A stretch of DNA of 64,000 bases from Corynebacterium cystitidis (GTDB lineage: Bacteria > Actinomycetota > Actinomycetes > Mycobacteriales > Mycobacteriaceae), in contig NZ_LT906473.1 in NCBI RefSeq assembly GCF_900187295.1, forward strand, positions 2,666,001-2,730,000, read 5' to 3'. The stretch's first letter is position 1, and every line of letters starts with the position of its first letter. Position numbers and translations under genes: made by a program. Shown in pieces: positions 41,532 through 51,022 of this stretch. The notes beneath the pieces are model-generated. The model worked only from the letters and a program-made list of their open reading frames with translations. It was not told where the DNA came from and ran no database searches.

Positions 41532-42806
41532 CTAGTCCTCCTTCAGGACGTAATTGGGATTATCTTCCAGGGTGCGGCGCACATGGTCAACATCTTTATC
41601 TCCACGGCCGGACAGGGACACCAGGATGGTGATGTCCTTGCCCGCAGCTTCCGCCTCCTCCGCGCGCTTCAGGGCGTACGCGAAAGCATGCGAGGACTCT
41701 AGTGCTGGGATGATGCCCTCATAACGCGACAGCAGCTGGAAAGCCAGCAGTGCTTCCTTATCGGTGATCGGCACGTACTTCGCACGTCCGGTCTGTGCCA
41801 GGTGCGCGTGCTGCGGGCCCACCGCTGGATAATCGAGGCCGGCGGAAATGGAGTAGGACTCCTCGACCTGGCCGTCGTCGTTACGCATCAAGTAGGAGCG
41901 GGTGCCGTGCAGAATGCCGATATTGCCCTCTGCGATGGCCGCACCATGCTTTCCGGAGCCTACGCCTTCGCCACCTGGCTCGGTGCCGACCAGCTCCACA
42001 TCCTCGTCATCGATGAAGTCAGCGAAAATTCCAATCGCATTGGACCCACCACCGACGGAGGCCACCACAACATCGGGTAGCGCGCCGGTACGCTCCACCA
42101 TCTGCTCTTTGGCTTCCTCGGAGATCACGCGGTGGAACTCGCGCACGATCGTAGGGAATGGGTGCGGGCCGGCCGCTGTTCCCAGCAGGTAGTGGGTGTC
42201 GTGGAAGTTTGCGGTCCAGTCGCGCAGCGCCTCATTCACCGCATCCTTTAAGGTGCCAGAGCCGGAATCCACTCCCACAACCTCAGCGCCCATCAGCTGC
42301 ATGCGGTACACGTTGGGTTGCTGGCGCTCGATGTCCTTGGCACCCATATAAATCACGCAGTCTAAGTCCAGCAGCGCACACACCAAAGCGGTAGCGGTTC
42401 CGTGCTGGCCCGCACCCGTCTCGGCAATGATCCGGGTCTTACCCATCTGTTTGGCTAGCAGCGCCTGGCCGATTACCTGGTTGGTTTTGTGCGCGCCACC
42501 GTGGACAAGGTCCTCACGCTTCAAAAAGATACGCGCGTGTTTCGCCTTCTTCTCACTGGTCGCGGACTGAGCTTGCACAGTCCGCGGTAGGTTGAAGCAC
42601 TCAGTAAGTGGAGTCGGGCGGCCCAGATAGTCGCGCAGGATGGACCGGTAGTTCGCCATGAACTCCTTATCATTCCACGCCTCCACAAACGCCTTCTCCA
42701 GCTGGTCGAGGGCAGGCATGAGCGATTCGGGCACGAACTGGCCACCAAATTCGCCAAAGTACGCCGGCAGGATGGTGGCCCCGCCGTCACGATAATTATC
42801 AGTCAT
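41532..42806 (-). CDS. trpB: Tryptophan synthase beta chain
   Basis: A 424-residue PLP enzyme that joins indole and serine. The PLP lysine is in HGGAHKTNQ, the phosphate loop is VGGGSNAIG, and the N terminus has [12 protein letters not shown]. The ATG at 42806 (MTDNYRDGG) has AAAGGA upstream; an upstream in-frame Met at 42833 is less likely. It is second to last in the operon. Confidence 0.97.
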   Translation of the reverse strand: MTDNYRDGGATILPAYFGEFGGQFVPESLMPALDQLEKAFVEAWNDKEFMANYRSILRDYLGRPTPLTECFNLPRTVQAQSATSEKKAKHARIFLKREDLVHGGAHKTNQVIGQALLAKQMGKTRIIAETGAGQHGTATALVCALLDLDCVIYMGAKDIERQQPNVYRMQLMGAEVVGVDSGSGTLKDAVNEALRDWTANFHDTHYLLGTAAGPHPFPTIVREFHRVISEEAKEQMVERTGALPDVVVASVGGGSNAIGIFADFIDDEDVELVGTEPGGEGVGSGKHGAAIAEGNIGILHGTRSYLMRNDDGQVEESYSISAGLDYPAVGPQHAHLAQTGRAKYVPITDKEALLAFQLLSRYEGIIPALESSHAFAYALKRAEEAEAAGKDITILVSLSGRGDKDVDHVRRTLEDNPNYVLKED

Positions 42807-42851
42807 AACAGTCCTTTGTTGAGTTCCAATCAAGACGCTTAATACGAGCGC

Positions 42852-44324
42852 TTAGTACGAAAAGTTGCGGATGGTATCGAACGCGCGTCGGATCGCGCCT
42901 GCGTCCTTGTGGCCAGCCCACACACCAGCACCATCGCCGTACTCCAGGCCGGAGTTGAGGTCGAGGCCAGTGGTACCTATGCGCAGCGCATCTGCCAGGT
43001 TGTCTAGGTTTAGCCCGCCAGCCAACAGTGCCTTTTGCTTCACGGTATCCGGCACGGTGGACCAATCGAAAGTTGTGCCGGACCCTCCGTCTTTGGCATC
43101 AAGCACGAGCTTATCGACGAGCGGCTCTAGCGCCTCCGCCACTGCAGGGCCATCGGGGTGTGTCATGGAGACGGCCCGCCAGATTTCCACGTGGGCTCCT
43201 TCGTCGCCCACGGCAGAAGAGCTATCGCCCACGGAAGATGAAGCTGCTGCGAGCTCGGAGCGGGCGGCGTCGATAAGCGCTTTCTCGGCTTCGATGCTGC
43301 CCTGGTAAGCCGCGTGAAGTTGGATCGCCTTCACACCGTCGAGGGCCAGTTCCGCGAACCCGGTGGTGCGGCGAGATACGGCAACGTAGTCGAGGCCAGG
43401 CTCGTGGGCGATGATATCTGTGGCCGTTTCACGTGAAACATTGCGCGGGGAGGCCTCTTCGAAAATCAGGCCACCGTAGACAGCGCCCGAGGCCTTTGCG
43501 GCCTGGGCCTCAGACCAATCGGTAAGGCCACACACCTTGTTCGCGCCATACACCAGCTCGCGCGCAGCCCGGTCAATATCCGGCTGGCTGGTCAGCTGGG
43601 AACCCACCAGATAAGCATGTGAATGGCCACCAAGCTGGCGGACAGTCTCTGTATTACGGATACCGGACTCAGACACGACAAGTGCGTCATCAGGCAAAAG
43701 TGCTGCCAGACGAGCAGAGCGGTCCAAATCTATGGAGAGATCGTGCAGGTTGCGGTGGTTAATGCCAAAAATTTTTGCACCCAGGCGGATCGCGCGCTCC
43801 ACTTCCTCCTCATCGATGACCTCGGTCAAAACATCGAGCCCGAAGCGGTGCGCTTCGTCGGAAAGCTCGGCGTATTCATCGTCGTTAAGCACACTGAGCA
43901 TGAGCAGGATCGCGTCGGCGCCGTAGTAGCGCGCGGCGTGGACCTGCACCTTGTCAATCACGAAATCCTTGCACAGCACAGGCAGGTGAGATTCTGAAGC
44001 CACAGTGGCAAGGTGATTGTAGTCGCCGCCGAATCGGTCCGGCTCGCACAACACCGAAATGCCGGAGGCGTAGCGTGAATAGATCCGGGCGATCTGACCG
44101 GGCTCATAATGTTCGCGGATCAGGCCCAGTGACGGCGAGGAACTCTTACACTCCATGATGAAATTGTTCGCACCCTTACCACCGCGCGCCAGAGAATCGT
44201 ACAGCGAACGCTGGGACTTCGGGAGCTTATCGACGTCTACGTGGGCGATGCGTGCCCGGATCTCATCGAGGTGGCCACGACGGCCCTCTACGATGCCTTC
44301 GAGAACGGTAGGAAGTTTAGCCAC
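42852..44324 (-). CDS. trpCF: Bifunctional indole-3-glycerol phosphate synthase / phosphoribosylanthranilate isomerase
   Basis: A 490-residue fusion. Residues 1-~260 are TrpC (IMECKSSSPSLG, VLCKDFVID, GINHRNLHD, VSESGI). From ~265 on it is TrpF (NKVCGLTD, AVYGGLIFE, LLAGGLNLDN, DLNSGLE). A low-complexity Ser/Gly insert (SSSVGDSSSAVGDEG) lies in the TrpF half. The GTG at 44324 overlaps trpD by 8 bp (GTGGCTAA) and follows GAGGAGG. A parS site lies in the coding sequence (NVSRET). Confidence 0.95.
   Translation of the reverse strand: MAKLPTVLEGIVEGRRGHLDEIRARIAHVDVDKLPKSQRSLYDSLARGGKGANNFIMECKSSSPSLGLIREHYEPGQIARIYSRYASGISVLCEPDRFGGDYNHLATVASESHLPVLCKDFVIDKVQVHAARYYGADAILLMLSVLNDDEYAELSDEAHRFGLDVLTEVIDEEEVERAIRLGAKIFGINHRNLHDLSIDLDRSARLAALLPDDALVVSESGIRNTETVRQLGGHSHAYLVGSQLTSQPDIDRAARELVYGANKVCGLTDWSEAQAAKASGAVYGGLIFEEASPRNVSRETATDIIAHEPGLDYVAVSRRTTGFAELALDGVKAIQLHAAYQGSIEAEKALIDAARSELAAASSSVGDSSSAVGDEGAHVEIWRAVSMTHPDGPAVAEALEPLVDKLVLDAKDGGSGTTFDWSTVPDTVKQKALLAGGLNLDNLADALRIGTTGLDLNSGLEYGDGAGVWAGHKDAGAIRRAFDTIRNFSY
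43425..43440. promoter_or_regulatory. parS site 6
   Basis: CGTTTCACGTGAAACA, 15/16 match, inside the trpCF gene, read as NVSRET on the minus strand. Confidence 0.93.
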
Positions 44325-45345
44325 CGTAATTCGCCTCCTCGTGCTTAGCCAACCAGGTTTCCACAGTGCCATCATTCAACATGGTCTGCGCCTTGTCTAC
44401 ACCGTCTTTAATAGTGTCCGCATCGCCATTGAGGTAGAACATCGCACCGGCGGTTGCTGCCGTGGCGTCGACATGCGCCTTCGGGCCCGTGCCGGCAAAC
44501 GTTGCGCGCATCAATTTGGCATTTTCTGCGCCGTCGCCGCCCCGCAAGTCCTCCAGCGTGTAGCGGCTCAGCCCCAGCTCCTCAGGTGTAATGGTGTAGT
44601 TGGAGATGTTGCCATCGCGGTCCAACTCCCATACCTGGGTTTCACCGTGGACAGCGATCTCATCAGTACCTGCACCGTGCACCACAAGTGCGCGACCGCG
44701 GCCCAGCTCACGCATGGTCTCGGCGATAACCTGGCCCTGCGCCGGGTTCGCAATACCCATGATCTGGTATTCCGGGCGCGCCGGCGAAAGCAGTGGACCC
44801 ATCGTGTTAAAGAGGGTGGATACACCCAGTGCCTTACGCACTGGTTGCACATGCGCGATCGCAGGGTTGTAGGCCGGGGCAAACAGGAAGGTGAAGTTCG
44901 ACGCCTCAAACTGGCGGACCGCACGATGCGGGTCCAAGTCCAAAGGAATGTTGAGGGCCTCCAGAACGTCGGCCGAGCCAGACTTGGAGGACACCGAGCG
45001 GTTGCCGCACTTGACCATCTTCACTCCACCAGCCGCGGCGGTAAGTGATGCGGCGGTGGTGATGTTGATGGTGTTCGCGCCGTCGCCACCCGTGCCGGCA
45101 GTATCCATCAGACCCTCACCGGTAATGGGGAACGGGCGGCCAGCAGCCAGGAACGCCTTTGATGCGCCAGCGATATCCTCAAAGGTTTCGCCACGAGTGC
45201 GGATGGTGGCTAAGAGCGCTGCAATGTGCACATCATCATAGTCGCCAATGGTCAGCGGGGTAAAAGCCTCGATAGCTTCCTCAAGGGAAGGGTTCCTATT
45301 ATCCAGGAACCGCTTGAGAATTTCGAGCGACTTATCACTTGCCAT
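44317..45345 (-). CDS. trpD: Anthranilate phosphoribosyltransferase
   Basis: A 342-residue enzyme that adds phosphoribosyl to anthranilate. It has the GTGGDGANTINIT PRPP motif and KCGNRSVSSKSGSADVLEALN. It lies 30 bp after trpG and overlaps trpCF. Confidence 0.96.
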   Translation of the reverse strand: MASDKSLEILKRFLDNRNPSLEEAIEAFTPLTIGDYDDVHIAALLATIRTRGETFEDIAGASKAFLAAGRPFPITGEGLMDTAGTGGDGANTINITTAASLTAAAGGVKMVKCGNRSVSSKSGSADVLEALNIPLDLDPHRAVRQFEASNFTFLFAPAYNPAIAHVQPVRKALGVSTLFNTMGPLLSPARPEYQIMGIANPAQGQVIAETMRELGRGRALVVHGAGTDEIAVHGETQVWELDRDGNISNYTITPEELGLSRYTLEDLRGGDGAENAKLMRATFAGTGPKAHVDATAATAGAMFYLNGDADTIKDGVDKAQTMLNDGTVETWLAKHEEANYGG

Positions 45346-45375
45346 AATATTTTTTCGCCTTTCTTGTGAAAATTA

Positions 45376-46068
45376 CTACTGGTCAGTCTCGGAGTCAGCA
45401 TGTTCGGCACTGTCGGCGCTGTCGGCACTGTCGGTACTGTCGGCGCGGAGCAACGTCTCCAAACAGCGATTAAGAATTGTTGGTCCAGCCGGCGTGAGAA
45501 TAGACTCCGGGTGAAACTGCAGGCCAATCGCCATGCTATCGGCCGTGGTCGCAGCCATAATCACCGGCCCAATATCTGTCTCGGTGGTGGCCAGCGACAC
45601 GATGCCCTGCGGGCACTCGACAGCCTTAGAGCCCAGCGAGTGGTACCTTGCCACCGGCACCTTGCGGCCCACATGGCCCGGGATCTCGGGAGCAGAATCA
45701 ACCACCAAACCCGCAAAAACAGGGTGCGCGACACCACTACTGGTCAGCTCCATCACCTCAGATTTACCATGCACCGGGCCGCACGGCTCCACTTTTCCGC
45801 CGAAATACTCCAGCAACGCCTGGAAACCAAGGCAGATGCCCACTACTGGGATACGCCGGGCCAGGGCTTCGTCGAGAAGCGACATCATGCACCCAGCCTC
45901 AGCCGGATAGCCGGGCCCGGGCGACAAGATGATAAGCGCCGGATCCTCCGCCAGCACCGTTTCCACAGATACCGTGTTGCGGAACACTGTGAAGTCGTAG
46001 CCGTGCAGCGCGTCGACCAGGTTGTACACAAACGAATCGTGGTTATCTAACAGGACAATCTTGCTCAT
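45376..46068 (-). CDS. trpG: Anthranilate synthase glutamine amidotransferase subunit
   Basis: A 230-residue class I amidotransferase. The nucleophile Cys is in GICLGFQAL and the His-Glu pair in LQFHPESIL. The C-terminal tail is unusual: RADSTDSADSADSAEHADSE, an acidic extension encoded by a 9-bp repeat at 45402-45444, absent from typical TrpG. It overlaps trpE by 4 bp. Confidence 0.95.
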   Translation of the reverse strand: MSKIVLLDNHDSFVYNLVDALHGYDFTVFRNTVSVETVLAEDPALIILSPGPGYPAEAGCMMSLLDEALARRIPVVGICLGFQALLEYFGGKVEPCGPVHGKSEVMELTSSGVAHPVFAGLVVDSAPEIPGHVGRKVPVARYHSLGSKAVECPQGIVSLATTETDIGPVIMAATTADSMAIGLQFHPESILTPAGPTILNRCLETLLRADSTDSADSADSAEHADSETDQ

Positions 46069-47648
46069 CGCACAACCTCCAACTGTGCATCCGCGGCCAA
46101 CGCAATTGCGTTGAGCACCGCATACGCCTTATGTAGGGTCTCATCCGCCTCGCCCTGGGGGCTGGAATCACGCACCACGCCCGCACCGGCCTGCACTGCG
46201 GCCACTCCCCCACTGACAAACGCCGAGCGGATAATAATGCAGTTATCCATATCGCCATTGCCACGCACATAACCAATCGCACCGCCATAAGAGCCACGGC
46301 GCCGGCCCTCCACCTGGCGCAGCAACTGTGTAGCCCGCAGCTTCGGCGCACCCGTGAGCGTGCCCATATTCATACACGCACGGTACGCGTCGAGCGCATC
46401 CAGATCGTCGGCAAGCGTGGCAGTGACCCGGCTGACCAGGTGCATCACACGCGAATAGCGGTCCACCTGCAGTAAGTCCTCTACCGTGCGCGTGCCCGGC
46501 ACCGCAACACGCGCCATATCGTTGCGCGCAAGGTCTACAAGCATGGTGTGCTCGGCGATCTCTTTGGCATCGGTGCGCAGCTCCAGCTCCATGCGAATAT
46601 CCAGCTCATTGTTGATGGAACCATCCGGGTTTAGCCCGCGCGGGCGCGTGCCCGCAATCGGGTAGAGCTGCACTTGGCGCGTAGAGTGGTCAAACTTCAG
46701 GTTCGACTCGGGGCTAGCGCCGAACAACTCGTACGGATTGCCCGCACGGTCAAGCCCGCGTGAATAAAACATATACGGGCTGGGGTTGGTCTCGCGAAGA
46801 TGGCGGTACGCCGCAAACGCATCAACGCACTCGGCGGTAAATGTGCGCGCCGGGACCACCTGATAAATATCGCCGTTGTAAATGTTGTGCTTCAGCGCTT
46901 CAACCTGGTCGCGGAATTGCGCATCCGGGATATCCGCAGTGACAGTCAGCGTGTTGTTTGGGTTCTGCGTGGCAGCATAAGAGTGTGTTGAGTCAGGCTC
47001 AGCAGCATTGATTTGCGCAGCATAGGCTTCGATTCGCTTATCGACGACATCCCCTGTCGCACAATCCACACCAGTGAGGTGGGCGGTCTGCGACTCATGA
47101 TCAATCGTGAGCAGGATTTCAGCCAGAATGAACTGGTAATCCGGATAGGTATTGACAGACTCCTCGACTGCGGGAAGATCTTCAAAGGTCTCGAGGTAGT
47201 CGAACGCGATGCCCCCGGCCAGCATGGGAAGTTCTTGATCTTGATAGCCTGCGTCGCGTGTCAGCTTGCGCAGTACCTCAGCGGAGCTGATGTCGGTGAG
47301 ACGTTCTCGCTCATCGACGGCGGTTGAGGGTGGGAAGTCATATGTTCTGGCGGTTCCTCCGGCGTTTTCCCCGGTTGCGTATTCAGTGAGCTGGCCGTGC
47401 AGACGCTCGGCGATAATGCGGCCTGACTCCGTCAACGGCTCCACCGTGACTGCGGTGCCGTTACAGGTCACGCGCAGGCTGGCGTCCAGCACCGCAACAG
47501 ACTGCAAACCGGATTTCGTTGTAATGTCCGCTGACTCTAATAGCAGCGAGTCAGTTGACTCGGTACCACCGATATGAGCAAACAAACTGGAGGCATCTGC
47601 GTGGTAGCGCACGTCGCGCCTGATCACGCGCGGTTCGACATTGTCCAT
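46065..47648 (-). CDS. trpE: Anthranilate synthase component I
   Basis: A 527-residue chorismate-using enzyme. The N-terminal LLLESAD motif is the Trp feedback site. The C-terminal catalytic domain has the PIAGTRPRG, NMGTLTGAPK and SYGGAIGY motifs. It is the first structural gene of the operon and lies ~155 bp after the leader peptide, with the attenuator between. Confidence 0.97.
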   Translation of the reverse strand: MDNVEPRVIRRDVRYHADASSLFAHIGGTESTDSLLLESADITTKSGLQSVAVLDASLRVTCNGTAVTVEPLTESGRIIAERLHGQLTEYATGENAGGTARTYDFPPSTAVDERERLTDISSAEVLRKLTRDAGYQDQELPMLAGGIAFDYLETFEDLPAVEESVNTYPDYQFILAEILLTIDHESQTAHLTGVDCATGDVVDKRIEAYAAQINAAEPDSTHSYAATQNPNNTLTVTADIPDAQFRDQVEALKHNIYNGDIYQVVPARTFTAECVDAFAAYRHLRETNPSPYMFYSRGLDRAGNPYELFGASPESNLKFDHSTRQVQLYPIAGTRPRGLNPDGSINNELDIRMELELRTDAKEIAEHTMLVDLARNDMARVAVPGTRTVEDLLQVDRYSRVMHLVSRVTATLADDLDALDAYRACMNMGTLTGAPKLRATQLLRQVEGRRRGSYGGAIGYVRGNGDMDNCIIIRSAFVSGGVAAVQAGAGVVRDSSPQGEADETLHKAYAVLNAIALAADAQLEVVR

Positions 47649-47724
47649 CAGTACTCTTTCACATATTTATTAAGGAGGGCGGTTGGCGGTGGCCGGTCCC
47701 CTTGCGCTGTGGGTACTGTGTGGC

Positions 47725-47765
47725 AAAACAAAAGACCCGCTGCGCTAGGAAATCTAGCCGGCGGG
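47725..47765 (-). terminator. trp attenuator
   Basis: On the minus strand CCCGCCGGCTAG (47754-47765) pairs with CTAGCGCAGCGGG (47736-47748) around ATTTC, followed by TCTTTTGTTTT. It lies ~40 bp after the leader peptide stop. Ribosome stalling at the Trp codons would be expected to prevent this stem from forming, the classical attenuation mechanism known in corynebacterial trp operons. Confidence 0.88.
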
Positions 47766-47804
47766 CCGATAATTCTTGGTGCTCGAAAAAGAGTGGCTCG
47801 CCGT

Positions 47805-47843
47805 CTAAGCGCGCCACCACCACTGGGTGAAAGTCAGGGTCAT
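47805..47843 (-). CDS. trpL: trp leader peptide
   Basis: A 12-residue open frame MTLTFTQWWWRA with three consecutive Trp codons, immediately upstream of the attenuator and trpE. This is the classic sensor of charged tRNA-Trp. A -10-like TATAGA with TTGCGC 15 bp upstream lies ~45 bp before it, a plausible operon promoter. The ribosome site is weak. Confidence 0.9.
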   Translation of the reverse strand: MTLTFTQWWWRA

Positions 47844-47958
47844 TGTTGTCAATGTTTCGATCACGTAAGCAACTCTATAACTGGAACGTGATCTGCGCAA
47901 CTTGTGGCATTTGGGGACCGGTGCAGTCGACTGGGCTGTGTCACTCTATCCATATGAT

Positions 47959-48381
47959 TCAGAGGTGTTTCTCAAGTTCAAGAAGAATATCAACCGTAGG
48001 ATCCGCCTTGAATGTCGAAAGACTATCGATAAAAAATCGCAACTTATTTTTAGTAAAAGGTTCCGCACCAATGCATGCGCACGCTTCTGAGAACCTAAAC
48101 CTATCATCGGTGGCGTCTAATTCGTCGTCGGAAATGTCAGCTTGATCGTACGCCAAATTTAGTTTCTCTTCGCATTCTTCTTTCCACTTGTGAGCATGTG
48201 CAGCGATGGACTCGAAGTTGCCTTTCGTGAGTGATTTATTCAAGTCAGGTGATATTTCTTCAGGAGTAATAAAGTGTAGATACTCCTGGATTACTGCAAT
48301 CATCAGTTTTCTAATTTCCGGGATTGCCAGCTCGGTAAAAACCTGGTCTACAACGTCCGAATATTCTTGTTCGTAAGACAC
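47959..48381 (-). CDS. Hypothetical acidic protein
   Basis: A 140-residue, mostly helical, acidic protein (many Glu/Asp, central EECEEKLNLAYDQADISDDELDATDD). No signal peptide or membrane segment. The start is GTG with TAGGA upstream. Its base composition is more A+T-rich than the trp genes, like the next genes to the right, which suggests acquired DNA. I do not recognise it. It has no evident partner gene. Confidence 0.55.
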   Translation of the reverse strand: MSYEQEYSDVVDQVFTELAIPEIRKLMIAVIQEYLHFITPEEISPDLNKSLTKGNFESIAAHAHKWKEECEEKLNLAYDQADISDDELDATDDRFRFSEACACIGAEPFTKNKLRFFIDSLSTFKADPTVDILLELEKHL

Positions 48382-48769
48382 CGAATCATCCTACTTATCG
48401 TTTTAAAACTTGTTGGAGTGCTTGGATTTCCATTGGCGCCATTTCTGGATACCCTTGATCGACACTCATCGCAAACGGGCCGTGAAGCTGCAATTCTTTG
48501 GTTTTCTGTAGCACCTAGATGGCTTCATTCGCGACACTAGGACAACCCCGCAAGCCCTAGCCCGGATTTTTCATGGGGGTTAGGTAGTCAGGGCCGACCC
48601 GTATGTTTACCAATGCCTCTAGTGCTATAGCTGTCCAAACCGTGTAGGGATATCGGTATCGTAAACCCGTGCGTGGTCACAACGAATAAGCACACAATGA
48701 CGATGATGTCGCGGTGCTAAAACAAAGGCGCAGTGTGTTTACTGACGGCGAGCAAACCCAACTGGCACT
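48382..48769. other. Intergenic stretch without a recognisable gene
   Basis: About 390 bp with no credible open frame on either strand. It contains CTAGCCCGGATTTTTCATGG near 48560, which looks like the end sequences of some actinobacterial insertion sequences, and may belong to the transposase relic that follows. Confidence 0.4.
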
Positions 48770-49080
48770 TGATCTTGCTGGTCTTGGAGCTGATGTGGGC
48801 ACAGGTAACGCGCATAATCCTGTGCGGATAACACATCTCCGGCCTATTGCTGAAACGAATCGTGCGAACTCTCAAGAAATATCGCAGCTGCACCATCAAG
48901 GTCGCAGGCCAAACAATGCAAGCTGAAACATCAATTCCCGCTAATATCCAAGAATTCCTCGAAAACTACCTAAACTGTCGTACTGAAATGAGCCAACTCA
49001 GGATAAAGTATTCAGGTAATTCTGCCACTCAAGCATTCAGCATCTACATCACCACAACTCCATTGCGGGAGATTACCTAA
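48770..49080 (+). pseudogene. Probable transposase C-terminal relic
   Basis: Across frames the DNA encodes a hydrophobic LILLVLELMWAQVTRI and then SGLLLKRIVRTLKKYRSCTIKVAGQTMQAE, which resembles the C-terminal end of IS1634/IS1182-like transposases (a segment of the form GLSIKKIVRTL..R..TI...GQ). Stops and shifts lie between the pieces. An open frame of 77 codons from a TTG at 48847 runs into the next gene's start (TAATG). The family assignment is from memory of the pattern and is tentative. The frame could also encode a small protein coupled to the next gene. Confidence 0.35.
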
Positions 49081-49811
49081 TGGATAAGTCAAACCACTCT
49101 AATGTGAAACTCTCTGAAGAGTTTTTTCATATTTCGTTCACTCCTACCAATTGGCTCACAGACCCGTGGAAGTGCGTCGAAGCAACTGAGAGATGGACTC
49201 GGCCCGACTCGGCCACGCTCGAAGCGTTTGATGCTGAAGAATTCAAGACGAGCTACTCACAGAAGGCAGATGTCCTCTCGGATGTAAGAGACAGTTTTAC
49301 AGGAAGTGTTGTCGACGACATTATTATGCTCATGGAGCACGAAAGGTTACTAAAGGGACCGAAAGGTAACCCCACCGCTCTTCGGCAGGGAGTTGAAACC
49401 ACTCCCATAACTGTAGCTCTGATTGAAATGTACAAGAGCGGGTCTTACAAGGATGTTGATCTAGATAGTTTCTTCATTCGTGCAGAAAAGGCTCTTCTCA
49501 AGCGAGCAGAGCACGCCGCATTCGAGTACACCGTGCTTTTAACTATTATGCGCAGGCTCGATCTGGTAATGACCGCATTCCCGGATGCTATCCGTGGAAC
49601 AGTCCACCCTAAACCAGATCAGTACTCTCCCATTATGCGCGATGCTAATACTGTGATTTCCCCCTGGCATGGAACCGCGATCGTCCGTCTAGATGGCTCC
49701 ATCGTAACGGAGTATGAGGCTACCGTTTTTCAAGAGCCAGAGCGCTATAAAGCATGGTTTGTAAAGGGCGATGAAGCTCCCTTCTATTATGAAGAAGTCG
49801 AATTGCCTTGA
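49080..49811 (+). CDS. Isonitrile (isocyanide) synthase-like protein of the PvcA/DIT1 family, short
   Basis: A 243-residue protein. The C-terminal half carries the family pattern: FPDAIRGTVHPKPDQYSP (compare FPdalRLSIHPQP), then ISPWHGTAIVRLDG (compare TPWHGV...DG) and a final APFYYEE. PvcA/IsnA enzymes convert the amino group of Tyr or Trp to an isonitrile. The N-terminal motifs of full enzymes (LPAFPxKSPN, SDGRVF), expected in a ~330-residue protein, are not found. It is therefore a truncated or divergent member. It is coupled to the MFS gene (TTGA overlap), and its 5' side borders a transposase relic. Codon use is A+T-richer than in the core genes. Confidence 0.55.
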   Translation: MDKSNHSNVKLSEEFFHISFTPTNWLTDPWKCVEATERWTRPDSATLEAFDAEEFKTSYSQKADVLSDVRDSFTGSVVDDIIMLMEHERLLKGPKGNPTALRQGVETTPITVALIEMYKSGSYKDVDLDSFFIRAEKALLKRAEHAAFEYTVLLTIMRRLDLVMTAFPDAIRGTVHPKPDQYSPIMRDANTVISPWHGTAIVRLDGSIVTEYEATVFQEPERYKAWFVKGDEAPFYYEEVELP

Positions 49812-51022
49812 TCGACCCCTCGAAAAGTTCAACGAGAAGCACCCTTTGGTTAATCTGGCCGATATTTGCCACCCAAATTTGCATATCCGCCGCGGTGGGT
49901 TTAAATCTCACTATCGCCGCGCTTGCAGCCGTTGAGGTGACAGGTAAGGAGTCATTAGGGGGATTAGCTCAGACAAGCACCATCTTGGGCGCGACGTTTA
50001 TCACCATAGCGGCAACGAGGATCAGCATTCTCAAGGATAGGCTATTTGCACTACGATGCACCATTAGTGTAGCTGCGCTAGGATCCCTTGTTGCACACTT
50101 TGCTATATCTACCAAAGGCTCCAATGGGTGGCTTCTCTTTGTTGGACTATTTCTCCTTGGGGGAGGCACGGTAAGCGCACTTATTTCTCGCTTTACAGCC
50201 ACCGAGAAAGTCGGGCAAAGTCAAAAGGCCGCATCTGCAATTGGCGTAGTGCTCTTTGGCTCCGCGATAGGCTCCATGATAGGGCCAAACATTTACGGTC
50301 TCATCTCTCTAAACATCGAATCGCCGATGGAGTGGATATTCCTTTGGTCTGCCCTAATCTTTATGATTGGGTTACTGGCCCTGTCTTTTGAAAGGCGTCG
50401 GAGCTACTCATCGGAGCCGCCACGCTCGACTACTCCTTCAGGCTCAGGGCGTTTCATATGGAATCAATCCTATGTAGTTATATTCGCTGTCGGCATCATT
50501 GCCCACGCGTCAATGATTAGCTTGATGACAATGGCACCTATTTATACGGATAGAGTTTTTGGTCCGTCTGGATCCGGAATCGTCATGACAGCTCACCTGC
50601 TCGGCATGTATGCTCTCGGACCTGTTGTGAGCTCCAGTCTTAATCGGTTCGGACTTAGAAAAACGATTTTGGGGGGAGCAACCACGTTTATAATCTCGAT
50701 CTTCTTCTTAGTTTTTCTGCATCACTCTTTTATCCTGTTTACTGCGGGCCTCTTTGGGGTCGGAGTGTTTTGGTCGGTGGGTATGATAGCTTCCTCCACT
50801 CTTGCTTCTAAGGTTGATGACGCGAACCAGCGAATAGCGCTCCAGGGTAGGCTGGATTTGGCTATAAATATTGCAGCGGGTGTGAGCTCTATCCTCTCTG
50901 GTTTCCTTGTGACCATGATCGGATATCCGCTGCTTGCAGCGCTAGTCTTCGTTTTGGCTTTCTTCGCCTTCGTTTGTATATTTTTATTCAAATCGAGACA
51001 GATGGATAGGGAGCTTAAATGA
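49808..51022 (+). CDS. MFS transporter coupled to the isonitrile synthase-like gene
   Basis: A 404-residue transporter with about twelve membrane segments, e.g. NGWLLFVGLFLLGGGTVSALISR and HSFILFTAGLFGVGVFW. Between the halves is a polar loop (ERRRSYSSEPPRSTTPSGSG). The TTG start overlaps the preceding stop by 4 bp. The pairing suggests export of, or immunity to, a product of the neighbouring enzyme; this is inference. A large inverted repeat follows the stop codon. Confidence 0.75.
   Translation: MIDPSKSSTRSTLWLIWPIFATQICISAAVGLNLTIAALAAVEVTGKESLGGLAQTSTILGATFITIAATRISILKDRLFALRCTISVAALGSLVAHFAISTKGSNGWLLFVGLFLLGGGTVSALISRFTATEKVGQSQKAASAIGVVLFGSAIGSMIGPNIYGLISLNIESPMEWIFLWSALIFMIGLLALSFERRRSYSSEPPRSTTPSGSGRFIWNQSYVVIFAVGIIAHASMISLMTMAPIYTDRVFGPSGSGIVMTAHLLGMYALGPVVSSSLNRFGLRKTILGGATTFIISIFFLVFLHHSFILFTAGLFGVGVFWSVGMIASSTLASKVDDANQRIALQGRLDLAINIAAGVSSILSGFLVTMIGYPLLAALVFVLAFFAFVCIFLFKSRQMDRELK

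Noticed and set aside
48847..49080. 77-residue peptide as a RiPP precursor for the downstream enzyme
   Set aside because: Its sequence resembles a transposase C terminus, there is no leader/core pattern and the start is TTG without a good ribosome site.
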